Part shown: piece by piece, positions 24,101 through 30,400 of the stretch
Numbering within the stretch: the stretch's first letter is position 1
Layout: every line of letters starts with the position of its first letter
Origin: Psococerastis gibbosa
Lineage: Eukaryota > Arthropoda > Insecta > Psocodea > Psocidae
Length of the DNA: 64,000 bases
Direction of reading: 5' to 3'
NCBI GenBank assembly: GCA_963971405.1
Contig: OZ020489.1
Span: forward strand, 32,211,047 to 32,275,046
Notes under the pieces: generated by a model
What the model was told of the DNA's origin: nothing
Seen by the model: the letters and a program-made list of their open reading frames with translations, nothing else
Database searches by the model: none
Program-made: the position numbers and the translations under genes

Positions 24101-26844
24101 TTTTGAATATGAAAAGGGGCTATCAACAATAGTAATAAAAGGGAAACAAAGTAAGCCTATTCCAGCCGATGGCTGTTCAAGGTCAAGGAAACAGGCTAAA
24201 GTGAGACGCTTAATGAATGAGGCATGCGGGTCAACTGACACGGGATGGGAGCTGGCACTGGCAAATTGACAGTAATAGGGAAAACCAACTTTTACAAAAT
24301 ACAGTAAGCTTCAATGAACATTGGAATTTTATAATTTTCTGACAATGACCAACTTGGATAAATTCATTAAATTGTTGTAACGCGATTAACCTTTTTAAAT
24401 AATAAATAAAAGCTGGGAAAATGTAAATTACCCCAGTAAATAGTGAACCCCAACAGAAAGGTTCCAAGATGGCGTCGCTATCGTTATGAATCTATCAATG
24501 ATTTAGCGTAGCAAGTCAAAAATGCCAACGGTTAGCTTTAAGTATCAGACGTAATACATGCATACTGTATGTCAAGAACACCAAACACCAATAATTACAG
24601 TGCAGTGTTTGCATCCGGAAACGATAGCTATTGACGGAGAATTATCTTGCCCTGGACACACAAATCCATTTTCTATGCAGCCCAATCGAAATTTTTAGAC
24701 TTAAAGCAGACTAAGAATTTTCCATAGCCCGCGAAATTGCATTGTGATTGGCAATAATAAATTTGATGCAGCTCCTCCAAAGTAGAATGATGGGGATTCA
24801 AGTTGGATGAATGCTATGATTCAGTTATCTGATAAATTAATTAGCATACGTACATCAAAAACGTGTAGCCTAAGGCGAAATTTCACAAATATAAGAACCA
24901 GAATCACCTAGATAAATGTCTTATCATATGTAATCAAGCTTAAAGTTAGTCATAGTCAGTCCCAGTAATCTAGGAGCAGACGCATGCTATGAATCATAAA
25001 CTGGAACTTGGTTTTAACTACTTTAGCAAATGTGCAATTTCGAAGATTATTTATTACGCGTAAAACCAATAAATCTAGCTATTCTAGAAGCCCTCATTTA
25101 TTTATTAACTAAATGTCAATAGTGACTAAGCTGCTTCTGCCCTCTAATTTACAGTAAAAGCAGGGATTACAAATTAATTGGTGCCAGCGTTACATTTACA
25201 GTTGAACACAAGGCTGGGATACATACCAAGTGGACTAGAGAAGTATCGGATTGAATTATATTTAATACACAGCTGGTTTTGATCCAACGGTTGTAGAATA
25301 CATGCCACCTTGCCTTTGCTTACAATTAGAGGTCATTTATCAGCTTATAAAATTGTCAAGCATTGTTCTAACATTAAACAAATTGCCTTTGCCCACGAAT
25401 AGAGACCATTTCTCAGCTTGAAAACTTGTCAAACAACAGACTTTTTCCTGTTCGGGTTAAGACTTGATCCATTCCTGTTGATACCATTATTATAAAGCGG
25501 CACCATGTTAAAAGAAGCCGACCGGTTTGATTCTGTCAATTCCTGTTGAAGTCAGCAATTTGAGGGAAACTGAGGCATAACGAGAGTTTGAAACTGGAAA
25601 TTTGAGGGATGACCAAAAACTAGTAGATGAAAGCCACAAAGCGGAAAGGCTAATCAATCAATCAATCTTTGTCTGTCCATGACCCATCAAGTTGGGATAG
25701 ACGGCGTCCGCTAAGCCCCCGCAAATAGAAATTTCGGTTTCGCTACATTATGGGAACCAGGACTAAGGCCTCGGCGGATAAAGCAAAGATCATAATCACA
25801 GGATGTTCCGTTTTTAGTTAATAAGGCTCTGTAGGGAGTCAGTGACAGTTTTGGTCACTTAGACTAAAGACAATGAGATATCCACGTTATCCGAAATGGC
25901 CACCGTTTGATTGTGAAAACTAGTATCTATTTAATCCTTTTAATATTTTTTATAATATTTTTACTATGCCTGGAGCTTATTGTGTTGCATATGATTTAAT
26001 ACATAATTTCTCCATGATTTATAGAAAATTATCAGTTTAAAGTAATATAGGCCAAAAAATAAAAGAATTTTAAAATATTATTGAGGCATAATTATGCCAC
26101 CTAAAAAAATGAACCTCATAGTCAGATATAACAAATGCCAATTTACGTCTTATGAACCCGTCGGGGAATCAGAAAGCCATCCAAAAGCATAAGACTGCTG
26201 CAGTATCGGCATATAACGAAATAGTCGTCTTACCTGGGCTTTTTCGCAGAATCTCGTAAAATGAGCGAGTGAACAGGTCGTTGCTTTCGCCAACTGAATA
26301 AGCATCTGTATCCGACATTTTAAAAAAGAGAGCTGCAAATACGAGGAAAAATGAACCTGCAAAGCAATAAAAACATTTTTTTTCACATTGTGCGTTTTTT
26401 TTATGCTTGGATATTACTGTCATTAGTGACAGATTTTAATGCCTAATAAAAATCACCAAAAATTACTTAATTAGGCCTACATTTTAAAAATGAAACTTCA
26501 AAAGTAGCAAAAGCCAGCATTTTTTTCAATCTGAATTATAACGTGTATTAAATTGCTAACTTAATTAAAATTAAAATATTTCAACACTTTCCATTATTAA
26601 TGCAAAATGAAAATGCCATATTTTTTTTCTCCATTTATTTGAAGAAAGTTAGTTAATAGATTTCCAGCATGTGGCTAATTATTAATGGGCGTTGGGCCGT
26701 TGGCAATGGAACTGGAACTTTTCAGACTAATGTAAAGTCCTAGAAGCACAAGTTGTAGGATAAGTTTGAAAAGATCTTACCGAGCTCAACCGCCGCTAAC
26801 TTCTGACTAAGACTGACTAATTTATGTTCAAGCTTTAACGGCAT
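5363..26844 (-). CDS. Serpin gene with 12 alternative reactive-centre-loop exons
   Basis: A serine/cysteine protease inhibitor of the serpin superfamily, spread over 21.5 kb. The constant part (exons at 26234-26318, 21848-22089, 20523-20655, 18551-18765, 17590-17775, 17172-17310) totals 1000 nt, or 333 codons plus one base from the internal Met at 26318. It shows the family signatures [32 protein letters not shown] and the hinge [10 protein letters not shown]. The last base of exon 6 is the first base of a codon completed by any of 12 downstream exons, each supplying RCL, D-K/R/H-P-F and the last strands, so proteins are about 375-391 residues. The layout resembles Manduca serpin-1 and Drosophila Spn4 (Spn42Da), which make several inhibitors from one gene. 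Which exon is used should set the target protease. An upstream in-frame exon may give a secreted form. All junctions follow GT-AG and keep frame. Confidence 0.95.
5491..6837. other. Intron between serpin cassettes 11 and 12
   Basis: No further cassette is seen on either strand. It holds a (TC)n run near 6012, a run of about 30 T at 6090-6120, an A-run near 6462 and an AAAT microsatellite near 6506. A strong-looking minus-strand donor (GACAGCG/GTAAGT) near 6735 has no convincing exon in front of it. Confidence 0.5.
6838..6974 (-). CDS. Serpin RCL cassette 11 (P1-P1' Cys-Ser)
   Basis: Acceptor 'ttattatgttgtag', then GC TTG ACG. The loop reads [22 protein letters not shown] in two parts: GLTVMLC up to P1 and SLPPPP after it. 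The end is [11 protein letters not shown] followed by donor GTACTA. Cys at P1 is unusual and could point to an unusual target or to a non-trypsin-like role. It has no stop of its own; spliced in phase 0 to cassette 12 it would end Lys-Val-stop. The exon is 137 nt, the same length as cassettes 7, 8, 9 and 10. Confidence 0.9.
6975..8033. other. Intron between serpin cassettes 10 and 11
   Basis: Contains poly-G near 7106, a dispersed repeat at about 7270-7830, and from about 7860 a diverged relative of the tandem unit that carries cassettes 9 and 10. No extra cassette was found. Confidence 0.5.
7270..7830. repeat. Dispersed repeat with GACAGACAGACAG core
   Basis: This segment, ending with 'ttcctaatactacgtataaat', recurs in inverted orientation at about 52480-52875. 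Both share the cagacagacag/ctgtctgtctg core, 'cacgttttgaggtctcagg' and 'ggaacctttctatcgat'. It looks like a non-coding transposable element; short open frames across it on both strands are incidental. Confidence 0.7.
8034..8170 (-). CDS. Serpin RCL cassette 10 (P1-P1' Tyr-Ser)
   Basis: Acceptor 'ccttattgttgtag', then GT ATA ATT. The loop is [17 protein letters not shown], with Tyr at P1 suggesting a chymotrypsin-like target. The core [16 protein letters not shown] is followed by [11 protein letters not shown] and donor GTACTA. It has no stop of its own. It differs from cassette 9 at only a few residues (Thr for Pro near P2, Ile for Leu before FMGR, Leu for Phe before SPN). The first two codons in the wrong frame are GTA TAA. 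Confidence 0.92.
8400..8536 (-). CDS. Serpin RCL cassette 9 (P1-P1' Tyr-Ser)
   Basis: Sister of cassette 10. The acceptor region is ttgttgtag/TTATAG/TTATGC, so two AGs lie 6 nt apart and either keeps the frame. The first gives the loop [14 protein letters not shown] at the family length, the second a loop two residues shorter. The core [16 protein letters not shown] is followed by [11 protein letters not shown] and donor GTACTA. No stop of its own. Using the first acceptor in phase 0 gives TTA TAG. Confidence 0.92.
8765..8901 (-). CDS. Serpin RCL cassette 8 (P1-P1' Lys-Lys)
   Basis: I chose the acceptor 'cgttattttgtag' because it gives 137 nt and the same loop length as cassettes 9-11: [17 protein letters not shown], with Lys at P1. 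A second AG six bases inside (exon start 8895) would shorten the loop by two residues. The core [11 protein letters not shown] is followed by FMGRLFSPN, then TAA and AAG/GTACT. The stop differs from the Tyr codon of cassettes 9 and 10 by a single base. Donor sequence is retained after the stop. Wrong-frame reading gives CTG TAG. Confidence 0.9.
8902..10025. other. Intron between serpin cassettes 7 and 8
   Basis: Holds a copy of a SINE tail (about 9020-9120, 'gctgctttgaaaagggaagt'), a tRNA-derived SINE fragment at about 9590-9770, and unremarkable AT-rich sequence. No cassette was found. Confidence 0.5.
9590..9770 (-). repeat. tRNA-derived SINE copy
   Basis: Read on the minus strand, a tRNA-like head with the B-box phrase GGTTCGAGTCC (here mutated) leads into 'gcatgtaaagcaggtggtcccg' and ends in an ATTTATTT tail. 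The same family is at 20235-20442, 38420-38628 and 55270-55465. The head is too diverged and unpaired to be a working tRNA. Confidence 0.8.
10026..10162 (-). CDS. Serpin RCL cassette 7 (P1-P1' Glu-Ser)
   Basis: Acceptor 'tttcatgttgtag', then GT ATA ATA. The loop is [17 protein letters not shown], so P1 is Glu, which is rare and would fit an acidic-specific protease. The core [11 protein letters not shown] is followed by [11 protein letters not shown] (Gly for Met in the usual FMGR) and donor GTATAT. No stop of its own. The wrong-frame start is GTA TAA. Confidence 0.9.
10163..10706. other. Intron between serpin cassettes 6 and 7
   Basis: Contains poly-G near 10213 and a tRNA-like promoter phrase (GGGTTCGAATAG, about 10258-10325), probably a second SINE family. 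Related text 'ttttttccatatcctctaatttcg' lies near 31338. Confidence 0.45.
10707..10849 (-). CDS. Serpin RCL cassette 6 (P1-P1' Gln-Ser)
   Basis: Acceptor 'tttcgtgttatag', then GT TTG TTG ATG. The loop is [19 protein letters not shown], with Gln at P1 (Arg at P2) and a primed side two residues longer than cassettes 9-10. The core [11 protein letters not shown] is followed by [11 protein letters not shown] and donor GTACTA. No stop of its own. Wrong-frame entry reads GTT TGT TGA. Confidence 0.9.
10850..11032. other. Intron between serpin cassettes 5 and 6
   Basis: Short AT-rich intron of 183 bp with nothing recognised. Confidence 0.5.
11033..11163 (-). CDS. Serpin RCL cassette 5 (P1-P1' Arg-Ser)
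   Basis: Acceptor 'gttattatgttctag', then GT GTA TCT. The loop is [16 protein letters not shown], the classic Arg-Ser bond of inhibitors of trypsin-like proteases such as clip-domain or clotting enzymes. The core [11 protein letters not shown] is followed by [10 protein letters not shown] and donor GTACAC. It has no stop before the donor; unspliced it would read Val-His-stop. Wrong-frame entry reads five codons, then TAA. Confidence 0.9.
11164..12130. other. Intron between serpin cassettes 4 and 5
   Basis: Apart from one plus-strand open frame described separately (11642-11953), I see no gene or repeat of note here. Confidence 0.45.
11642..11953 (+). other. Unrecognised plus-strand open frame inside a serpin intron
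   Basis: An open frame of about 100 codons ending in TGA, with no ATG at its start. The predicted peptide looks protein-like: it begins [13 protein letters not shown], has [14 protein letters not shown] in the middle and ends [14 protein letters not shown] do not recognise the family. It could be an exon of a nested gene, a captured gene fragment or chance. No clear paired splice sites were identified. Confidence 0.25.
12131..12276 (-). CDS. Serpin RCL cassette 4 (P1-P1' Val-His)
   Basis: Acceptor 'tatctgttgttag', then GC ATA ATG. The loop is [17 protein letters not shown], with Val at P1 (elastase-like choice) and an unusually long primed side that holds a second basic pair, Arg-Arg. The core [11 protein letters not shown] is followed by [10 protein letters not shown] and donor GTAAAT. 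No stop before the donor; unspliced it would read Val-Asn-stop. Wrong-frame entry is GCA TAA. Confidence 0.88.
12445..12585 (-). CDS. Serpin RCL cassette 3 (P1-P1' Tyr-Met)
   Basis: Acceptor 'ttcttttgttcccag', then AC GAA ATT. The loop is [18 protein letters not shown], with Tyr at P1. The core [11 protein letters not shown] is followed by [12 protein letters not shown] and then G/GTACC, so the stop lies just before a donor. This is the only cassette without an early stop in the alternative frame, and the cassette in front of it (number 2) carries its own stop. Confidence 0.9.
12586..13877. other. Intron between serpin cassettes 2 and 3
   Basis: Holds one copy of a dispersed repeat (13177-13360, see entry) and AT-rich sequence. 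No cassette was found. Confidence 0.5.
13177..13360 (+). repeat. Dispersed repeat, inverted relative at 63725-63990
   Basis: The phrase 'cctggtcacctccgaactaatcgtgtgac' and 'gtggttcggaatccactataatcaggaggtccac' occur here and, reversed, near 63790-63880. Short open frames over both copies are therefore repeat shadows. Probably a fragment of a transposable element. Confidence 0.75.
13878..14012 (-). CDS. Serpin RCL cassette 2 (P1-P1' Phe-Met)
   Basis: Acceptor 'gttttttgtctttag', then GA ATA ATG. The loop is [16 protein letters not shown], with Phe at P1 (chymotrypsin- or cathepsin G-like). The core [13 protein letters not shown] is followed by [12 protein letters not shown] and G/GTACAC, so the stop precedes a retained donor. 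Longer upstream open frame is intron. Confidence 0.92.
14013..15691. other. Intron / possible 3' UTR downstream of cassette 1
   Basis: No further cassette. On the minus strand an ATTAAA lies near 15424 and AATAAA-type motifs occur in the ATT-rich microsatellite at 15243-15285. Either could end a transcript that uses cassette 1, which has no donor after its stop. Confidence 0.4.
15692..15867 (-). CDS. Serpin RCL cassette 1: furin-type loop with HDEL ER-retention end
   Basis: Acceptor 'ctttcgtttggcag', then CT TTG AAG. The loop is [15 protein letters not shown], carrying the proprotein-convertase consensus Arg-X-Lys-Arg before Ser, one residue longer than in the other loops. The core is [10 protein letters not shown]. 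The protein then runs on with [10 protein letters not shown] and an acidic tail to MDVHDEL and TAA. HDEL is an ER-retrieval signal. The combination matches the known furin-inhibiting, ER-retained isoforms of Drosophila Spn4 and amphioxus Spn1 in design. It needs ER entry, hence a signal sequence from an upstream exon. It differs most from the other cassettes and sits closest to the constant exons. Confidence 0.95.
15868..17171. other. Intron between constant exon 6 and cassette 1
   Basis: No exon is seen. It contains a small hairpin (CTTTCGTATAGAAAT and its complement near 16727 and 16800) and one copy of the dispersed repeat listed at 16978-17120. Confidence 0.5.
16978..17120 (+). repeat. 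Dispersed repeat family, copy 1
   Basis: The phrase 'gtacttgtgcaagtctctacacaccttgcgatcggagac', followed by a 'gaggcgattgaagaggtta' segment, recurs at about 20880-20998 (reversed), 48655-48790 and 57960-58100 (reversed), with a fragment near 24340-24395. No coding capacity. Confidence 0.75.
17172..17310 (-). CDS. Serpin constant exon 6 (RCL hinge)
   Basis: 139 nt, phase 0 in and phase 1 out. Encodes [18 protein letters not shown], then [18 protein letters not shown] and SEAAAAT, ending ACT G before donor GTAAGC. The Glu-Glu-Gly-Ser-Glu-Ala-rich hinge with small residues is the mark of an inhibitory serpin, because it lets the cut loop insert into sheet A. The split codon joins to all 12 cassettes. 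Confidence 0.97.
17590..17775 (-). CDS. Serpin constant exon 5
   Basis: 186 nt, phase 0 in and out. Starts [13 protein letters not shown] after acceptor 'cattttatag', includes [13 protein letters not shown] and ends DLNDHLVE before donor GTGAGT. Covers serpin strand 3B to helix H region (KMPRFKIE is a typical family segment). Confidence 0.96.
17776..18550. other. Serpin intron 4
   Basis: AT-rich, with an (ATT)n run near 18035; no gene seen. Confidence 0.5.
18551..18765 (-). CDS. Serpin constant exon 4
   Basis: 215 nt, entering with the last two bases of an Asp codon and leaving in phase 0. Encodes [19 protein letters not shown], then [17 protein letters not shown], and ends IIELPYQ before donor [15 protein letters not shown] is one of the most conserved serpin segments (strand 3A). 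Confidence 0.97.
18868..18948. repeat. TATTTAC-type minisatellite
   Basis: About ten copies of a 7-10 bp unit, TATTTAC or TATTTGTAC, in tandem. Confidence 0.85.
20235..20442 (-). repeat. tRNA-derived SINE copy
   Basis: Same family as 38420-38628, reversed: ATTTATTT-type tail, 'gagttagggctatag' body and tRNA-like head with the B box GGTTCGAGTCCCA. Confidence 0.85.
20523..20655 (-). CDS. Serpin constant exon 3
   Basis: 133 nt, phase 0 in and phase 1 out. Encodes [18 protein letters not shown] and [17 protein letters not shown] through ELISK. The N-x-W-V-x-x-x-T segment is the typical serpin helix F region. Acceptor 'tttatatctacag', donor GTTTGT (weaker than the others). Confidence 0.96.
20880..20998 (-). 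repeat. Dispersed repeat family, copy 2
   Basis: Reversed copy of the repeat at 16978-17120: 'ctccgatcgcatggcttgcagagactcgcac' and 'caagcatgctaccaccttg'. Confidence 0.75.
21068..21378. repeat. TTAA-bounded MITE with inverted repeats
   Basis: TTAAGGCTTAGTGTTCAAAATG at the left is mirrored by a near-complement ending in TTAA at the right. Inner arms (tgtaaacaagaaat, tccacagatacaaagat) also pair, so the whole 311 bp can fold back. TTAA ends are used by piggyBac-like and some other DNA transposons. Confidence 0.8.
21848..22089 (-). CDS. Serpin constant exon 2
   Basis: 242 nt, phase 1 in and phase 0 out. Encodes [20 protein letters not shown], continues [16 protein letters not shown] and ends QFVMKKEFV before donor [15 protein letters not shown] is the standard serpin N-terminal signature (strand 6B/helix B). 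Confidence 0.97.
22090..26233. other. Serpin intron 1
   Basis: A 4.1-kb intron. It contains a SINE composite at 23350-23590 and a decayed inverted relative of the 32.7-33.2 kb element at about 25820-26050 ('cagttttggtcact', 'ctccatgatttatagaaaa'). No coding exon or RNA gene is seen in the rest. Confidence 0.55.
23350..23590 (+). repeat. Composite SINE
   Basis: A tRNA-like head with B box (GTTGGTTCGATTCCCAC) is followed by a tail also found alone near 43975-44090, 31140-31235 and 9020-9120: 'ttggccagagcacgacttttc', 'ggtcgccaatcttcgatagaagaggcatt' and a final GAAGAAG run. Confidence 0.8.
26234..26356 (-). CDS. Serpin constant exon 1 (internal Met at 26318)
   Basis: Encodes [20 protein letters not shown] and YEILRKSPG, ending in a split Gly codon before donor GTAAGA. 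The Met at 26318 gives a leaderless, intracellular form. Two AGs, at exon starts 26356 and 26332, are 24 nt apart and both keep the frame. The longer exon adds the hydrophobic run [12 protein letters not shown] directly before that Met, which can join to the open frame of the upstream exon. Confidence 0.93.
26781..26844 (-). CDS. Candidate serpin leader exon
   Basis: From an ATG at 26844 the frame [20 protein letters not shown] is open to a strong donor (GAGCTCG/GTAAGATC) and leaves in phase 1, which matches the 26356 acceptor. The joined product has 34 residues before the internal Met and a 12-residue hydrophobic core, so it could be a signal peptide or anchor. An ER-entry signal is expected because cassette 1 ends in HDEL. 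Alternatively this is only 5' UTR: a TCAGTC initiator-like motif lies just downstream of the ATG. Transcript data would decide. Confidence 0.5.
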
Positions 26845-27139
26845 AAAGCTATCTTAAACATGAACGTGAGTCACCGTCACCGGCAGGCTGGGTTTGTCTA
26901 CTCATGACAAGATAATTTTCGCTTCTGCTTATTTTATATTTTATTACCTCGAATCTGCCAAATAGTAGTATGAGCCATTGTTTTCACTAAATGTATGCAC
27001 TGGAACACATCTAGAGAAGTAATGAAGTTACTTACTTGGAAACATACAACGCAATTAAATTTGAAGGCCAGCAATTTAACACAGGTTGGGTCTGTCAAAC
27101 AAGTATCGAAAGTTTTTCAAGGTTTGTTTGGCGTCATCG

Positions 27140-27153
27140 GCTTCCATAGTAAC
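27140..27153 (+). promoter_or_regulatory. X-box-like RFX site 1
   Basis: GCTTCCATAGTAAC fits the animal X-box form RYYNYY-AT-RRNRAC at every position. RFX factors bind such sites to activate ciliary genes. It starts 154 bp upstream of the IFT140 ATG. Confidence 0.7.
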
Positions 27154-27191
27154 ATGGTTCGAGAATCGCGATTGTTCGATAATCGATCCAA

Positions 27192-27205
27192 ATCTCTATG
27201 GCAAC
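27192..27205 (+). promoter_or_regulatory. X-box-like RFX site 2
   Basis: ATCTCTATGGCAAC fits RYYNYY-AT-RRNRAC with the ideal right half GGCAAC. It starts 102 bp upstream of the IFT140 ATG, within the distance usual for X-boxes of intraflagellar transport genes. Confidence 0.75.
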
Positions 27206-27293
27206 AAGAAAAACCCGCTATGAAATAAACAAACAAATCGTATATTGATATATTTAAAATATATTCTTACTTTTTATTTAAATATGGGCAAAA

Positions 27294-27434
27294 ATGTCAG
27301 TTTACTTTGAGAAGAAGTTGACTACAAGCTTTGGCGATGTTTGTACTGATGTTGCATGGTACAACGACAAAGTATTAGCCGCAGCATGTTTGTCACAATC
27401 TGATGGGAGTTACATAAATATTTATGATACACAG
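27294..27434 (+). CDS. IFT140 exon 1
   Basis: 141 nt, phase 0 out. [16 protein letters not shown] begins the first propeller; ends YINIYDTQ before GTAATT. Confidence 0.93.
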
Positions 27435-30400
27435 GTAATTTATTAAATAATGTTTCTTGGAAATTCGATTTAGTTTCAGGTTGAATATGATTGTCAGATT
27501 AGGCAGAAAAGTCAGCTTATATTATAAATTTAATTTTTTATGCAAACAGTAGAAGAAACCTACAGTAGGCTATATCTCTCTGCACGGGAAAGCGCGATCG
27601 GCTAATGGATATTGTACAAATCGACGTCCCAGCCCCAATTTTTATAACAATATTATATTGTGGATAGGCTCTATAATTGCAATTAAAATATTGAAAGAAG
27701 TACCAGAACACTGGATTTGTGACTGAAATCAAACTACACGCCATGGAAGTTAGTCCTAATGCGAGCCCACTATGGAGATTCGTGTCAACTTACTTCTGGG
27801 GTTACAAATCTCCTTCTTCCTCAAGCTACAGCCGGCTGGCTGGTTGGCAGCAACATGTGGTATCGATGGCCCCACTCCCCTCAACCCTTTCACGCCCTCA
27901 AACAATACAATTTTGAATAGCATTGTCCAATACAAAATAATCTTATTTACATTTTTACTCCCAGGTTAAGATTAAAAATAATCGCAATGGTAGGCCCACT
28001 GACCCTGTCTTCTAAAATTAAATTAGATTTAAAAAATAGCAATCTATTTACATTAGCAATTAACTAGGCCTATTACATATTTTTATGATAAAAATATTTG
28101 TCGAATTGACTGCTAAATATACTGTTAATTTTAATTTTATAATGTTTCGTTTCCACGAAGTCATTGGAGAAATTCTTCTTGAGTCTCAATCTAGCGATTG
28201 GTGTGCAGCTAAATTTATCAGCAAACATTCATAGTTGCAGGGCTACGCATGAGTTCTACGTTCTTATTGCAAGGTTATTTACAGTATAGACGAAGTAAAA
28301 TGTAAAAATCATAGGCGTGTTGGCCTGTTGGTTGTTTTATTATAGCTCTATTGTCTTTCATAAAGCCTAATATATTGTTTCAGGGTAATGTTACCAAGAA
28401 GCTATTGTCACCCAAGGACTGTGGCCCTGTGACGTCACTGGCATGGCATGCCCGGGGATCCCTTTGCGTTGCCTGGGGTGCAATGTTCTGTTCCTGTATG
28501 GAAGAAGACAGCGACGTTGCCATTGTTGAGTCCCCACACAGAGCGCCTATACGACTCCTAATATTTAGTCGTCAGGGGGGTCGCCTTATTTCTGCTGACA
28601 CGGTTAGATATTGATGACACTCTATTCCATATGAAACAGACAATCTTAGGCGGTTTCGACCACTAACGCCTGAATGCAGTGGACAGATCTATCCACTGTG
28701 CATATGAGGAGCAAACTTTCGAAACGGCACTAATCCATTTTCGTAAAATGTTCAGGAAACACGAAAAACATAATTATTTCGGCTTTATTATAACGGGAAT
28801 ATAGGATTTTAACCCTTCAGAAGACTGGGTTAAAAATTTTTTGTTTTTGTTTTGATTAGCAATCCTTTATTCAACTCATCTTCAAGATGGAAATTCGATG
28901 ATAAAATCAATTTTTATTTTTCATGGATTTGTGACGTTTTGAACGTTTGCTCCTCATTTAACAACTTCAAGCTGACTTCCGGGTAAAATTATCAGACAGC
29001 TGGACCTAGACACCTTTAAATACCCCTCAGTAGAACGGCTGAGAATAGCGTTATTACAAAAGTATTGCCATTTTCTCATTCCCTGAAGTTAATTCTAACT
29101 CATCCACAGCAAATGCATTTCAACGCCTTGTCGTACGCTTGATATTTATATCTCATTAGCATTTCTGACAGTATTTTGCCCACAGAAATAAGTCCGGCGA
29201 ACCATGCTTATGCTCTTCTAACGGATTGTTATATACTGCATATAATTCCATAGACTGATCCTAGTATCAAAGACATTCCTTGTCAGTGCCTGTGTACACA
29301 AAGCAGAAGAGACCTACAGTATAGGCAGTGACTACTGTTAGTGCAAGAGTAAAAAGATGGCTACGTTAAGAAATAGTGGCGAAAGTAAATAATCAATTAT
29401 GTGAGTATTTATAATTATCCGGTCAATCCACGACACGGATGCTGATTCTTACGAAGTATCGAGCCGCCATTCCTGTCCAACTAGGTAAGATTTACAGGTA
29501 TGCATATTATATGTGTTGCAGGACTAATCATTTTATATTTTTACAGGATGGTGGCCTGGTTGGTTGGAACTCAGCTGGTCGGCAGCTTCTGACTATATTT
29601 CATCACCAGTTTTCTGATTTCATATCGCATGCTGTGTTTATAAATCCGGCTGATAAAGGTGACCACATTTTATAGAAAAAAGTACAGGTATCCTAGTATG
29701 TTCTTTTTCTTTCATGGGTATAATAAAATTAAACTTCTTTAGCTTTTTTTTGAATACTGCATTATATATTCTATATAAAATAGAAACGCAGCAAAATATG
29801 TAGGGTGCTAAATGAAAAGTCAAGGGACACATACATGTCAAACTTACGTGCTCGATATGATGGATCTGTACTTGATGCCTCAGACTTTGTTGTCAAATTG
29901 TTATAGAAATATATTGCAATGTTGACCATAACTTTTACTTGCTGTTAAGCTATACATACTACATTTAAGTTGCGCACGCGAAGGATATTATGCCTTAGCA
30001 GAAATATAATTGTGCTTTTTTAAATAAATTAACAGTTTTGAATTGTATAATCAAGGCTTGGGTTTCAGGTTTAGATCTGTGGGGTGCTGCAAGAGCTGCT
30101 GTGGCAGGGGACGAGAGAGCACTGGATATGTTCACTAATCTCGACATGTTCGGATGGCGCCCAAAAACCGCGGGTAGACGAGCCATGACGTACCCCAGTG
30201 AGTCCCAGGAAGGCACTTGCCTTTTTGCAGCGTCGTCATCAGGTATGTCGAAATAAGTGTATAGGTTTAGTTTGCCACACAACCCAGCAAGGAAGCGCGA
30301 AGTGAAGATTGTTGAGGCTCGGCTCTGTTGCCTGTATGGCTTCGGTGTTGGCTGCACATAGGAATAAGTGCCTAAGTGGCAACTCTCTCCCTGGAAGTAG

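Larger units (their letters stand above)
26845..27293. promoter_or_regulatory. Divergent promoter region between serpin and IFT140
   Basis: About 450 bp separate the candidate serpin leader ATG from the IFT140 ATG on the opposite strand. The region holds the two X-box matches listed next and no open gene. A bidirectional arrangement is inferred from position only. Confidence 0.6.

Noticed and set aside
27284..27310. Start of IFT140 at the ATG at 27284
   Set aside because: That frame stops after eight residues; 27294 opens the exon 1 frame that continues through all 21 exons.
30000..30357. Minus-strand open frame of 120 codons over IFT140 exon 4
   Set aside because: Shadow of the coding exon on the other strand.
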